DNA from: Nocardioides sp. YR527 | GTDB lineage: Bacteria; Actinomycetota; Actinomycetes; Propionibacteriales; Nocardioidaceae | Length of the DNA: 64,000 bases | Assembly: GCF_900101045.1 (NCBI RefSeq) | Contig: NZ_FNFN01000003.1 | Span: 124,001 to 188,000, forward strand | Reading direction: 5' to 3' | Shown: piece by piece, positions 1 to 8,901 of the stretch | Layout of the letters: every line of letters begins with the position of its first letter | Numbering within the stretch: position 1 is the first letter of the stretch | Notes under the pieces: generated by a model | Database searches by the model: none | Seen by the model: only the letters and a program-made list of their open reading frames with translations | Told to the model about the DNA's origin: nothing | Position numbers and translations under genes: made by a program

Positions 1-1163
1 CCTTCGTCGGTCTGAGCCCGGCACAGATCGGTGTGGGGCTGACGGTCGCCGGGATCGCGAGCTTCCTCACCGCCTACCCGATGGGCCGGCTGGCCGACTT
101 CATCGGCCCGAAGCGGATCTGGGCGATCGGCGCGCTGATCAGTGCGCTGATGTTCGCGACGATGCCGTTCATCCACGGCTTCTGGGCCTACCTGGCGGTC
201 ATCGTCGTCTTCGAGGTGGTCAACAATGCCGGCGGCGCCGGCCGGAATGCGTACGTCCTCGATGTGCTTCCCGACAAGGAGCGGGTCGAGACGCAGGCGT
301 TCATGTACTCCAGCCTCAACCTCGGCTTCACCATCGGTGCCCTGATCGCCGGCATCGCGCTCGCGCTGGACACCGACACGGTCCTCAAGTGGGGCGTGCC
401 GTTCTTCGCGCTGGCCATCGGGATCGCCAACTCCGTCTGGATCACCCGGCTGCCGAGGGCGCCTCACGACGAGCGCCGCGCGGCCGGCGAGGTCACCGAG
501 AAGCTGCCCGGCCCCGGCGCGCTGCGCAACGTCGGCTGGCTCCTGGTGACCACCTTCACCGGCACGCTGTGGAGCAACCAGGTCCTGCTGCACACCGTGA
601 TCCCGCTCTGGCTGGTCGAATACACCGACTCCCCGCGCTGGCTGCTGGCCTGGCTCTTCGCGACCAACACGGTGCTGTGCATCATCCTCCCGGCCTACAC
701 GTCCAAGGGTGTCCGCAACGTACGCGACGCGTTGCGCCGGGTGTGGTGGAGCAGCGGGTTCTTCGTCGCCGCCTGCGCGATCACGCTGGTCACCCACGAC
801 ACCCGCGGGTTCCTCACCATCTTCCTGGTCTGGCTCGGCCACGTCGCCGTGACCGGCGCCGAGCTGGCCATCGGCTCCGCCTCGTGGGCCTTCCAGGCCG
901 AGCTCATGGACCCCGACCGACGGGGTGAGTACGAGGGTGTCGCCGGCATCGGCCGCCAGCTCGGCGGCGCGTGGGCGCCGGCCCTGTTCACCTTCCTCGC
1001 GATGGGCTGGCACCCCGACTTCTACAGCGGCGCCGGCTGGATCGTGATCGGCGCCATCGTCGTCGCCGCTGCCGCCGCCATGGGGCCCTCGACCAGGTTG
1101 GCCGTACGTTTCAAGCAGACGCACTTCCCCCGCGAGGACGAGCCGGAGCCGGCCGTCGCCTAA
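1..1163 (+). CDS. MFS transporter, 5' end outside the window
   Basis: Polytopic inner-membrane transporter of the major facilitator superfamily. The frame is open to the left edge (codons from base 3), so the N-terminus lies outside the window; the GTG at 33 is only an internal codon. About ten hydrophobic segments alternate with short loops. The motif GRLADFIGPKR near base 80 is the MFS loop 2-3 signature (GxLaDrxGrkr). The protein ends with a short acidic cytoplasmic tail. The substrate cannot be read from sequence. The TAA stop overlaps the stop codon of the convergent acyltransferase gene. Confidence 0.85.
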   Translation, partial: FVGLSPAQIGVGLTVAGIASFLTAYPMGRLADFIGPKRIWAIGALISALMFATMPFIHGFWAYLAVIVVFEVVNNAGGAGRNAYVLDVLPDKERVETQAFMYSSLNLGFTIGALIAGIALALDTDTVLKWGVPFFALAIGIANSVWITRLPRAPHDERRAAGEVTEKLPGPGALRNVGWLLVTTFTGTLWSNQVLLHTVIPLWLVEYTDSPRWLLAWLFATNTVLCIILPAYTSKGVRNVRDALRRVWWSSGFFVAACAITLVTHDTRGFLTIFLVWLGHVAVTGAELAIGSASWAFQAELMDPDRRGEYEGVAGIGRQLGGAWAPALFTFLAMGWHPDFYSGAGWIVIGAIVVAAAAAMGPSTRLAVRFKQTHFPREDEPEPAVA

Positions 1164-3205
1164 CTCAGGATCGTCGCGATCCGGTCGCCGAGATAGGGGG
1201 CGAGGGTGGCGGCGTAGAGCGGCGAGACGTGGAAGCCGTCCTGATAGACCTCCAGGTTCCCGACGACGGGGGAGCAGGTGTCGGGCTCGCAGAAGTAGTC
1301 GGTGAGGTCGACGCGATGAGCGTTCGAGGTCAGTCGAACCGCGCCGGCGGAGCCGTCGTCGCGTACGACCCGGTCCCGGTCGCGCGCACAGGCCGACCGC
1401 GCGGCGAGGCCGGCGTCGTCGACGCACGGCTGGACCACACGTGCGAACCGGGTGGTGCTGCCCTCGAAGATCGGGCTGTCCTGGATCGCGATGACCGGCA
1501 CCGACGGGTCCGGCCGGCTCGCCCAGGCCTCGGCAAGACCACGACTGAGCGCCTCGCCGGGCCTCTCGTCACCCCGCGACTCCACCGAGATCTGGCTGGA
1601 GTGGATGACGAGGTACGCGTCGATCCCCTGCTCCTCGGTGAGGTAGGTCGCGAGCCGTGACTTCCACTCCCTGCACAGCTCGACCGTGGTCGCAGGAGCC
1701 CCGACACGGTCCCGCGCGTTCCAGTGGCAGCCGGCGCGGCTGGCGACGTCGATGCGCCAGCCGCGCCGCTCGGCGATCTCGCGGTAGGCGGGGACGAGCT
1801 GGTGGTTGTGCGAGTCGCCGATCGCGAGGAGACGACGGGAGTAGCCCTTGGAAGGCCCGAGCGTGCAGACCTTGAACCGCACCGGCCGCTCCTTGTTGGA
1901 CCAGCAGCTCGACCCGTCGGGCGCCTGGTAGCCGAGACTGGCGTCGAGCAGCCGGTCCGGACCCTCGCAGCCGGCGGTCGCGGGATCCAGGGCGGCCGCG
2001 CCGATGCAGCCGGCGTACGTCTTCGCGGCCGCGACGGCGGCCGCTCTCGCCGCGGTGTCCTGGCGCTCGACAACGATGGCGCCCGCGATCGTCGTGCCCG
2101 CGACCAGCGAGAGCACGACCGGGATCGCCACGAGGCGACCGACGCCGGAGCTGTGCGGTCCGAGGCGCGTGACCGGCACCTCGACGTACCGGTGGGTGAG
2201 CCAGGCCAGGACCACCGAGGCCGAGAGCACCACGACCGCGGCGAGGAGCGTGGTCCGGGTGGCGTACGTCCAGCTCAGCCACGCCACGAGCAGCGGCCAG
2301 TGCCACAGGTAGAGCGGGAAGGAGATGTCCGCGACGAACCGCAGCGGCCTCACCGCGAGGAGCCGCTGCGGCCCCCACCGGACTGCCGACCCGGAGCCGA
2401 TCACGACCAGCAGCGCCCCGCCGACCGGCCACAGCGCCCACGGGCCGGGGAAGAGCGCCGCGCCGTCCAGCACGAACCCCGAGCTCGCGACGAGCAGCAG
2501 CCCGACCCAGGCGAGCACCGGGCGCGCGGCCCCCGGAGGGCGGAGACGATCGAGCCCGAGCGCCAGCAGCGCCCCGACGCCGAGCTCCCAGAAGCGCGCC
2601 CCGGTGTGGAAGTACGCCACCTGCTGGTCGGCCATCCCGAGTCGCCAGGCGAAGACGAACGAGGTGACCGTCGCCAGAGCCACGACCACCGCCAGCGCCA
2701 CCCGGAGGCGCGCTCGCGCCACCCACCAGACCCCCATCAGGACCATCGGCCAGACCAGCAGGAACTGTCCCTGCACCGCCAGCGACCAGAAGTGCTGCAG
2801 CGGGCTCGCGCTCGGCCCGGCCGCCCCGTAGGCGAGCTGGGAGCGGATCATCTCCCAGTTCAGGACGTACGTCACCGACGCCGCGATCTCCCGCAGCGTC
2901 GAGCCCCAAATCGCCCGCGGCATGACCGCCACCATCAGCCCCGCCGTCCCGGCGAGCACGACCAGCGTAGGAGCCGAGAGCCGCAGGAACGTACGCCCGT
3001 AGTGGTCGGCCAGGCGCAGCTCGGAGGCCGCGACCCGGCGGACGAGTGACCGGGTCACCAGGAACCCGGTCAGCGCCAGGAAGACGTCGACGCCGCCGGA
3101 GACCCGGCCGTTGCCGAAGAGGTGGAAGACCACCACGAGCGCCAGCGCCAGCCCCCGCAGCCCGTGGATCTCGGCGATGCGCTGAGACGAGGGAGGCGGC
3201 GGCAT
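1160..3205 (-). CDS. Membrane acyltransferase 3 with C-terminal SGNH domain (OafA type)
   Basis: 681 aa. Residues about 10-370 form the acyltransferase-3 membrane domain with ten or so hydrophobic segments, beginning with the family signature EIHGLRGLALALVVVFH that carries the catalytic His. Residues about 450-681 are a periplasm-facing SGNH/GDSL-like domain: GDSH block near residue 460 and a C-terminal DGFH block (Asp and His of the triad). OafA-type enzymes O-acetylate or acylate cell-surface polysaccharides or glycans; the acceptor here is unknown. Transcribed toward the left edge, convergent with the MFS gene (stops overlap by 4 nt). The upstream intergenic region carries a palindromic repeat array. 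Confidence 0.9.
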   Translation of the reverse strand: MPPPPSSQRIAEIHGLRGLALALVVVFHLFGNGRVSGGVDVFLALTGFLVTRSLVRRVAASELRLADHYGRTFLRLSAPTLVVLAGTAGLMVAVMPRAIWGSTLREIAASVTYVLNWEMIRSQLAYGAAGPSASPLQHFWSLAVQGQFLLVWPMVLMGVWWVARARLRVALAVVVALATVTSFVFAWRLGMADQQVAYFHTGARFWELGVGALLALGLDRLRPPGAARPVLAWVGLLLVASSGFVLDGAALFPGPWALWPVGGALLVVIGSGSAVRWGPQRLLAVRPLRFVADISFPLYLWHWPLLVAWLSWTYATRTTLLAAVVVLSASVVLAWLTHRYVEVPVTRLGPHSSGVGRLVAIPVVLSLVAGTTIAGAIVVERQDTAARAAAVAAAKTYAGCIGAAALDPATAGCEGPDRLLDASLGYQAPDGSSCWSNKERPVRFKVCTLGPSKGYSRRLLAIGDSHNHQLVPAYREIAERRGWRIDVASRAGCHWNARDRVGAPATTVELCREWKSRLATYLTEEQGIDAYLVIHSSQISVESRGDERPGEALSRGLAEAWASRPDPSVPVIAIQDSPIFEGSTTRFARVVQPCVDDAGLAARSACARDRDRVVRDDGSAGAVRLTSNAHRVDLTDYFCEPDTCSPVVGNLEVYQDGFHVSPLYAATLAPYLGDRIATILS

Positions 3206-3254
3206 CGGGTCACGCTAAGGGCCGCCGGTGACACCCGGGAGACGCGCAGATGAA

Positions 3255-3384
3255 GCCGAGTCGGCGCATCCTGACCAAAACCCTCGCCGAGTCGGCGCGT
3301 CATAACGCGCCGACTCGGCGAGGGTTTTGGTGAAGTTGCGCCGACTCGGCATCTCTGGGCGGGACAGTTGCGCCGAGTCGGCGG
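3255..3384. repeat. Five-copy array of the 11-bp palindrome GCCGASTCGGC, including a perfect 27-bp hairpin
   Basis: Copies of GCCGAG/CTCGGC lie at 3255, 3286, 3309, 3340 and 3372, in alternating orientation within 130 bp. Copies two and three form a perfect inverted repeat: arms 3274-3300 and 3305-3331 (27 bp) around the tetraloop CATA. The upstream arm begins with an A-run and the downstream arm ends GGGTTTTGGT, so the structure could terminate transcription either way. It lies between two genes on the minus strand and probably ends the FAD-oxidase transcript. Confidence 0.75.
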
Positions 3385-3390
3385 GTTTGG

Positions 3391-4698
3391 TCAGGAGCCG
3401 AGGACCTGCTCGAGGTAGGGGTTGCCGAAGGTGCGGGACGGGTCGAGCTTGTCGCGAAGCGTGACGAAGTCGCCGAACCGCGGATAGCGTTCACCCAGCT
3501 CAGCGGCGGTGAGGGTGTGCATCTTGCCCCAGTGCGGACGCCCTCCGGCCTCGCCGGTGATGCGCTCGAAGGTCGCGAAGTACTCCTCGCGCCACGGCGA
3601 GGACGGCGCGGTGTGGATGGCGATGTAGACGTTCTCGCGCTCGAACCCCGTCGACAGCGGGATGTCGTCGGCGCCCGCGACCCGGACCTCGACCGGGAAG
3701 GAGATGTTCCACGACGAGGCCTCGACCGCACGCTGTAGCTCGGCGAGGACCTCCATGCCGACGGCACGCGGGACGGCGTACTCGCTCTCCACGAACCGCA
3801 CCTTCCGCTGCGAGGTGAAGACGCGGTAGGAGATGTCGGTGAACTCGCGTGGCGAGAGGGCGGAGGCGGCGAAGCGGGCCAGCGGCTTCACCAGGCCGGG
3901 AACCCGGAGGCCGAGCCCGACGGTCGCTCCGAACGCGGTGTTGGAGAGGAGCTCGTCGTCGAACCACCCGCGGACCCGGCCCACCGGCGCCAGCGGAGTC
4001 TCCGGCAGCGGCAGCCGGGTGTTGTGCTTGCTCAGGACCCGGGTGGTGTGCGGGAACCAGTAGAACTCGAAGTGGTCGGTCTCCGACGCGTGCGAGTCGA
4101 AGGCGGCCATCACCTCGGCGAGCTCCCCGTTGCCCTCCCGCGCGCGCAGCGCGAAGAGCGGTTCGGTCTGGAGCGTGACCTCGACGATGATCCCGAGGGC
4201 GCCGAGCCCCACGCGGGCGAGGTCGAAGATCTCCGGGTTCTCCGATGCCGAGCACGAGACCACGGAGCCGTCGGCGAGGAGCAGCCGCAGGCCGCGTACC
4301 TGGGTCGCCAGGCCGCCGAAGCGCGCTCCGGTGCCGTGGGTGCCGGTCGAGATCGCCCCGGAGATCGACTGCTCCTCGATGTCACCGAGGTTGGTCATCG
4401 ACAGGCCGAGCGACTCGAGCGCACGGTTGAGGACCTTGAGCCGGGTGCCACCACGCACCGTCACCAGCCCGGTGGTCGAGTCGGCCCGGACGATCCCGGA
4501 CAGACGGTCCAGGCTGACCTGGACGTCGACGGGCGACCCGATCGCGGTGAACGAGTGTCCCGCGCCGATCGGCTTGATCCTCCGTCCGGCCTCCCGCGCG
4601 GCCGCGACGACCGCCGAGAGCTCTGCCTCGTCGCGAGGCACGACGACCTCGACCGCTCCCGCCTGCTGATTCCCTGCCCAGTTCTGCCACTCGCTCAC
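3391..4698 (-). CDS. FAD-linked oxidase of the alditol oxidase / aldonolactone oxidase family
   Basis: 435 aa from the GTG at 4698, chosen because the mature family begins SEWQNWAGN; an ATG at 4755 would add 19 residues with no better ribosome site. N-terminal VAO/PCMH-type FAD-binding domain with IGAGHSF; the His (residue 48) matches the residue that carries covalent 8-alpha-histidyl FAD in Streptomyces AldO. GTHGTG follows, and the C-terminal ALO domain keeps an E-x-R pair (VEVRV) and HWGKMH, both active-site features in AldO. The enzyme should oxidise a polyol or sugar lactone with O2, giving H2O2. The substrate is unknown. A close paralogue is at 56571-57887, also linked to a fold-III PLP enzyme. 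Confidence 0.85.
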   Translation of the reverse strand: MSEWQNWAGNQQAGAVEVVVPRDEAELSAVVAAAREAGRRIKPIGAGHSFTAIGSPVDVQVSLDRLSGIVRADSTTGLVTVRGGTRLKVLNRALESLGLSMTNLGDIEEQSISGAISTGTHGTGARFGGLATQVRGLRLLLADGSVVSCSASENPEIFDLARVGLGALGIIVEVTLQTEPLFALRAREGNGELAEVMAAFDSHASETDHFEFYWFPHTTRVLSKHNTRLPLPETPLAPVGRVRGWFDDELLSNTAFGATVGLGLRVPGLVKPLARFAASALSPREFTDISYRVFTSQRKVRFVESEYAVPRAVGMEVLAELQRAVEASSWNISFPVEVRVAGADDIPLSTGFERENVYIAIHTAPSSPWREEYFATFERITGEAGGRPHWGKMHTLTAAELGERYPRFGDFVTLRDKLDPSRTFGNPYLEQVLGS

Positions 4699-4779
4699 GC
4701 GGCAAGGGTGTCGGGTCGGTCGCGTCCGGTCAACGGTTGGTTCTGTTCCGTTCATGTGAACCGGTGTGCCGGGGGCGAT

Positions 4780-5238
4780 CTAGGCGCCGTCGTTGCCGCC
4801 GCGCAGGGAGTGGATCATGCTCCGCAGGCTCCGGAAGGCGTCGGACTGCTCGGACTCGGTCATGCCGGAAAGCATCCTGACCTCGACCGACCGAACCGCC
4901 GCCGACGCTCTCTCGAGACTCCGCCGGCCGCTGGGGGTGAGGCGGGTGGGAAGGGCCTTCCCGACGGGCGCCTCCGTTGCCCTGGTCACGTAGCCGTCCC
5001 GCTCCAGGGCCTGGAGAAGCACGTTCATCGACTGCCGGGTCACGAATGCGCCCCTCGCGAGCTCGGAGTTGGACAGACCCGGCCGTTGAGCCAGCAGTTC
5101 GAGGCAGGAGTAGTGCGTCACGCTCATCCCGAGCGGGCGCAGCACTCCCTCCATGGCTGCTCGCAGGGCACTCGACGCCTCTTTCAGCAGATAGCCCAGG
5201 GACGTCTCGAGGTCGACGCCGGCACCGTCTTGACTCAT
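4780..5238 (-). CDS. MarR-family transcriptional regulator
   Basis: 152 aa winged-helix repressor. A central HTH (LAQRPGLSNSELARGAFV, about residues 52-70) is followed by a wing ending RATEAPVGKALPTRLTPSGR; the last part is the typical MarR wing/helix-5 sequence. N- and C-terminal helices would form the dimer interface. Divergent from the VOC-family gene, with only 62 bp between the two start codons, and that gap holds two inverted repeats fitting a MarR dimer site. It most likely represses itself and the VOC gene. The ligand is unknown. Confidence 0.9.
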   Translation of the reverse strand: MSQDGAGVDLETSLGYLLKEASSALRAAMEGVLRPLGMSVTHYSCLELLAQRPGLSNSELARGAFVTRQSMNVLLQALERDGYVTRATEAPVGKALPTRLTPSGRRSLERASAAVRSVEVRMLSGMTESEQSDAFRSLRSMIHSLRGGNDGA

Positions 5239-5285
5239 GTCAGTATCCTGACATACCGTCAGGTGTGTCAGAAAACTGACACACC
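5237..5285. promoter_or_regulatory. Two MarR-type operator palindromes
   Basis: Site 1 (5237-5254) is ATGTCAG-TATC-CTGACAT, perfect 7-bp arms, overlapping the marR start codon. Site 2 (5262-5285) is GGTGTGTCAG-AAAA-CTGACACACC, perfect 10-bp arms. Both share the half-site TGTCAG/CTGACA. They occupy the whole divergent promoter gap, so one repressor could silence both genes. Confidence 0.8.
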
Positions 5286-5300
5286 GATAGAGGAGTATCC

Positions 5301-5669
5301 ATGCCCGCGACCGGCCCAGACTTCATCTCGCTCCAAGCGCGCGACCTCGACGCCTCGCAAGCGTTCTACGAGCACTATCTCGGCCTGGTCCGCTCGCCAT
5401 CCGGGCCACCGCATGCTGTCGTCTTCGAGACGAAGCCCATCGCGTTCGCGATCCGCGAGGTCATCCCGGGCACCGACCTCGCGTCCGTCGCACAGCCCGG
5501 CGTCGGGGTTGCGATCTGGCTCCACGCCACCGATGTACAGGCGATCCACGACGCTCTCGTCGCCGACTGTCACACCGTCGTCGCCGCGCCGATCGACGGC
5601 CCTTTCGGTCGGACGTTCACCTTCGCCGACCCCGACGGCTACCACGTCACGCTTCACGACCGCGCCTGA
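5301..5669 (+). CDS. VOC (glyoxalase/bleomycin-resistance) superfamily protein
   Basis: 122 aa, the size of a single-module VOC protein. It has paired beta-alpha-beta-beta-beta units: the first starts FISLQARDLDASQAFYEHYLGL and the second ends TFADPDGYHVTLHD. FADPDGY is the family's C-terminal signature and carries a possible metal ligand. Such proteins are metal-dependent lyases, isomerases or dioxygenases, or drug-binding proteins; the reaction cannot be set from sequence. A purine-rich GAGGAG lies just before the ATG. Divergent from marR and probably controlled by it. Confidence 0.85.
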   Translation: MPATGPDFISLQARDLDASQAFYEHYLGLVRSPSGPPHAVVFETKPIAFAIREVIPGTDLASVAQPGVGVAIWLHATDVQAIHDALVADCHTVVAAPIDGPFGRTFTFADPDGYHVTLHDRA

Positions 5670-5745
5670 TGCCCGAGCCATACGTCGGAACGGTTGGTCA
5701 CCTGGCGTTGACGTGAGTGCCTCGCTGGGCATAGACACTTGCGTC

Positions 5746-6954
5746 GTGGTCACGACTTCCCACCATCTCTCCGCCCAGCAGCACGAACGGCTCGACCGGG
5801 CGACCGCCTGCCTCGACGGACCCGTCGGGGCCGTGGACCTCGCGGCGTTCGACGCCAACGCCGACGATCTCGTGCGCCGTGCGGCCGGCACCCCGATCCG
5901 GGTTGCCAGCAAGTCCGTACGCTGCCGGGCGCTGATCGACCGGGTGCTCGCCCGCGAGGGATACGAGGGGATCCTGGCCTTCACGCTGTTCGAGGCGTTG
6001 TGGCTGGCCGAGACGCACTACGACGTCGTGGTCGGCTACCCGACCGTCGACCGAGCCGCGCTCGCCGCTCTCGCGAAGGACGAGGAGAAGCTCGCCCGGG
6101 TCACCCTGATGATCGACAGCGCCGAGGGGTTGTCGCTGGTCAAGTCCGCGATCGGCACGCCCGCCGCCCCCGTACGCGTGGCCATCGACCTCGACGCTGC
6201 GCTGGTCATCGCGCGCCGGATCTGGCTCGGCGCCCGCCGCTCCCCGGTCCGCACCCCCGAGGACGCCGTCGCTCTCGCCCGGATCGTCGCCGAGGACCCG
6301 GACTTCCAGCTGGTCGGGTTGATGGCCTACGAGGGCCAGGTCGCCGGCACCGTCGACCGGCCGCTCGGCGGTAACCCGCCCGCGGCCGTCATCAGGAGGA
6401 TGAAGAAGGCCTCCATCGCCGAGATCACCGAGCGCCGCGGGAAGATCGTCGCCGCCGTACGCTCGCTGACCGACCTCGAGTTCGTCAACGGCGGTGGCAC
6501 CGGTTCGATCGAGTCCACCCATGCCGACCCCTCGGTGACCGAGATCGCGGCCGGGTCCGGCCTCTACGGCCCGACCCTCTTCGACCGCTACGACGGCTTC
6601 ACGCCCCACCCCGCGGCGTACTTCGGGCTGAGCGTCGTCCGCCGCCCCGCGCCCGGCATCGTCACCGTCGCCGGTGGCGGCTGGATCGCGTCGGGCCCGC
6701 CCGGACTCGACCGCGTCCCGAGCCCGACCTACCCCTTCGGGCTGGAGTACGTCGGCACCGAAGGCGCCGGGGAGGTCCAGACGCCGCTGCGCGGGCATGC
6801 CGCCGACGAGCTCGCGATCGGCGACAAGGTCTGGTTCCGGCACGCGAAGGCGGGTGAGGTCTGCGAGCGGCTCGACGCGCTCCAGCTGATCGAGGGCGAC
6901 TCGATCATCACGGTCGCGCCGACCTATCGGGGCGAGAGCCAGACGTTCCTGTGA
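5746..6954 (+). CDS. Fold-III PLP enzyme (alanine racemase N-terminal-like; amino acid deaminase/aldolase type)
   Basis: 402 aa from the GTG at 5746, chosen because it gives exactly the length and N-terminus of the paralogue at 55366-56574; a GTG at 5713 is possible. N-terminal TIM-barrel with PLP-lysine motif IRVASKSVR (Lys56), then FVNGGGTGS phosphate-binding turn, and a C-terminal beta domain ending GDKVWFRHAKAGEVCE. The HxC zinc motif of D-serine dehydratase is missing, so it is not a standard zinc-dependent enzyme of that kind. Likely acts on a D- or beta-hydroxy amino compound. Divergently placed from the related FAD oxidase, with MarR and VOC genes between. Confidence 0.8.
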   Translation: MVTTSHHLSAQQHERLDRATACLDGPVGAVDLAAFDANADDLVRRAAGTPIRVASKSVRCRALIDRVLAREGYEGILAFTLFEALWLAETHYDVVVGYPTVDRAALAALAKDEEKLARVTLMIDSAEGLSLVKSAIGTPAAPVRVAIDLDAALVIARRIWLGARRSPVRTPEDAVALARIVAEDPDFQLVGLMAYEGQVAGTVDRPLGGNPPAAVIRRMKKASIAEITERRGKIVAAVRSLTDLEFVNGGGTGSIESTHADPSVTEIAAGSGLYGPTLFDRYDGFTPHPAAYFGLSVVRRPAPGIVTVAGGGWIASGPPGLDRVPSPTYPFGLEYVGTEGAGEVQTPLRGHAADELAIGDKVWFRHAKAGEVCERLDALQLIEGDSIITVAPTYRGESQTFL

Positions 6955-6963
6955 ACTGCTGGG

Positions 6964-7575
6964 TCAGGCCGGGTCGCCCAGCAGCATGACCCAGCTCTCG
7001 GTGACCAGCTCGCACATGCGGTCGTGCTCGACACCCCAGAACCCGTCGGCCCAGCGCTGGAAGAGGTAGTCGAGCTGGCCGACCGCCAGGGCGCCCCGCA
7101 GCCGCCGGCTGTCGGCGTCGAACCTGTCCGCCTTGTCCAGACCCGTGCTGACGTCCTCGATCGTCTCGTCCGTCCAGGCATCGACGATGCGGGTGAGATC
7201 GGGATCGACGGCCTGGGCGGCCCGGGCGATCGTGACGATCGGACGCACCTCCGGCCACCGGACCATGGCCTGCCGGATCCAGGCACCGAGCTGCTCGCTG
7301 GTGCCGGCCGCCACCGCGTCGGCGAGGCCGCCGAGCGAGCTGTCCCGTGGGGCGCGGAGCTGGACCAGCTCGTCCTCGAGGCGCTCGGCGATCAAGGCCT
7401 TGATGACGTCGGACTTCGAGGGGAAGTAGGCGTAGAACGTCACCCGGGTGGTGCCTGCCGCCGAGGCGATCTCGTCGATCGTCGTGGCCGCATAGCCGCT
7501 CGCGACGAACCGATCCATCGCCGCGTCCAGCAGGAGCTGGCGAGTCATCGCCCTCTGAGCTGCACGGTTGGCCAT
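6964..7575 (-). CDS. TetR-family transcriptional regulator
   Basis: 203 aa. The N-terminal HTH (residues about 8-55) has the family order: AMDRFVASGYAATTIDEIA, AAGTTRVTFYAYF and SKSDVIKALI. The C-terminal ligand domain is divergent. Convergent with the PLP gene at 5746-6954 (9 bp between stops) and divergent from the second PLP gene at 7674, with a 98-bp shared promoter region, so the 7674 gene is the likeliest target. Effector unknown. Confidence 0.9.
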   Translation of the reverse strand: MANRAAQRAMTRQLLLDAAMDRFVASGYAATTIDEIASAAGTTRVTFYAYFPSKSDVIKALIAERLEDELVQLRAPRDSSLGGLADAVAAGTSEQLGAWIRQAMVRWPEVRPIVTIARAAQAVDPDLTRIVDAWTDETIEDVSTGLDKADRFDADSRRLRGALAVGQLDYLFQRWADGFWGVEHDRMCELVTESWVMLLGDPA

Positions 7576-7659
7576 GGCGTCACGATAAGCGACGCCGATA
7601 CCTGCCCGGGGATTTCCACGGTTTCTCGAAAACTCGATGTCTGACAGCTGGGCCGTCGG

Positions 7660-7665
7660 TAGGTT
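7660..7665 (+). promoter_or_regulatory. Candidate -10 element, leaderless transcript
   Basis: TAGGTT ends 8 nt before the ATG at 7674, and no Shine-Dalgarno sequence is present. This spacing would put the transcription start at or just before the start codon. Confidence 0.4.
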
Positions 7666-7673
7666 CTGTCTCG

Positions 7674-8897
7674 ATGGACGATCATGTGACTTGGGCGGAC
7701 AAGGGCTTCTGGGAACCGGGGGAAGCCGTCGATCTCACCACGTACGCAGCCTCCGGCCGCAACCTCTTCGACGGCTCGTTCACCTGGCCGGTGATGGTGC
7801 TCAAGCAGAGCGCGCTGGAGCACAACATCGCGACCCTCGCGGGCTTCGCGGAGGAGCACGGCCTGCTGTTCGCCCCGCACGGCAAGACCACGATGGCGCC
7901 CTCGCTCTACCAGCGGCAGCTGGACGCCGGCGCGTGGGCGATCACCGTCGCCTCGCCCAGCCAGGCCCTGGTCGCTCGCCATGCCGGCGTACGCCGGGTC
8001 ATGGTCGCCAACGAGATCCTCGACCACAGCGCTCTGAGCTGGGTGGCCTCCGAGCGCGCGGCCGACCCCGAGTTCCTCCACCTGCACTGGGTCGACTCGG
8101 TCGAGGGTGTCGAGGCGGCGGCCGAGGCATCGGCACTGGTCGGCGTCGAGGACCGGCCGATGGCCGTGCTGATCGATCTGGGCTTCCCGGGCGGGCGCAC
8201 GGGCTGTCGCTCCGTCGAGGAGGCCGTCGAGCTCGCGCGGCTGGTCGACGCCACGCCGGGCGTGCTCCTGGCGGGGGTGGCCGGCTACGAGGGCGGGCTG
8301 GACACGGCGGAGGAGGTCGGTGACTACTTCGACCGTCTCAAGGAGCTCGCCTCGACCCTCTTCACCAAGGGCCTGGTCGCCGCCGACGCCATCGTCTCCG
8401 CAGGCGGCAGCGCCTTCTTCGACGTCCTCGCCGAGCGCTGGTCAGCGGGCTGGCCGGACGAGATGACGCCTCGCCGGGTGCTGCGCAGCGGTGCGTACGT
8501 CTCCCACGACCACGGCCTCTACGCCGACGAAACGCCCTACGGCCGCATCGCGGGCACCCTGGACCCCGCCATCGAGGTGTGGGCCCAGGTGATCTCGGCC
8601 CCCGAGGAGGGGCTGGTCATCGTCGGCATGGGCCGGCGGGACGCGCCGTACGATCACGGCCTTCCCGTCGCGCTCGCGGTCCGGCGCGACGGCTTCCACG
8701 GCGCGGAGCCGCTCGAGGGCACCGTCGAGAAGCTGGCCGACCAGCACGCCTTCCTGCGCACGGATGCCGGACTGCGGCCGGGCGACCTGGTCAGCTTCGG
8801 GATCTCGCACCCGTGCACCGCGTTCGACAAGTGGCGCCTGATCCCGGTCGTCGATCTCGACTACACCGTGACCGACCTGGTCCGGACGTACTTCTGA
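7674..8897 (+). CDS. Zinc/PLP fold-III amino acid deaminase (D-serine dehydratase / D-threonine aldolase-like)
   Basis: 407 aa. The N-terminal alanine-racemase-like barrel has PLP-lysine motif FAPHGKTTM (Lys71). The C-terminal domain carries SHPCTAFDKW; the His-x-Cys pair is the zinc site of eukaryotic-type D-serine dehydratase and D-threonine aldolase. It should eliminate or cleave D-beta-hydroxy amino acids in the cytoplasm. This is the third fold-III PLP gene in the window, but it differs from the other two in having the zinc motif. Tail-to-tail with the secreted phosphodiesterase gene (4 bp between stops). Confidence 0.85.
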   Translation: MDDHVTWADKGFWEPGEAVDLTTYAASGRNLFDGSFTWPVMVLKQSALEHNIATLAGFAEEHGLLFAPHGKTTMAPSLYQRQLDAGAWAITVASPSQALVARHAGVRRVMVANEILDHSALSWVASERAADPEFLHLHWVDSVEGVEAAAEASALVGVEDRPMAVLIDLGFPGGRTGCRSVEEAVELARLVDATPGVLLAGVAGYEGGLDTAEEVGDYFDRLKELASTLFTKGLVAADAIVSAGGSAFFDVLAERWSAGWPDEMTPRRVLRSGAYVSHDHGLYADETPYGRIAGTLDPAIEVWAQVISAPEEGLVIVGMGRRDAPYDHGLPVALAVRRDGFHGAEPLEGTVEKLADQHAFLRTDAGLRPGDLVSFGISHPCTAFDKWRLIPVVDLDYTVTDLVRTYF

Positions 8898-8901
8898 GGG
8901 C

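Noticed and set aside
4024..5745. Upstream extension of the PLP gene at 5746
   Set aside because: The open frame runs antisense through the FAD oxidase and MarR genes; the paralogue fixes the start near 5746.
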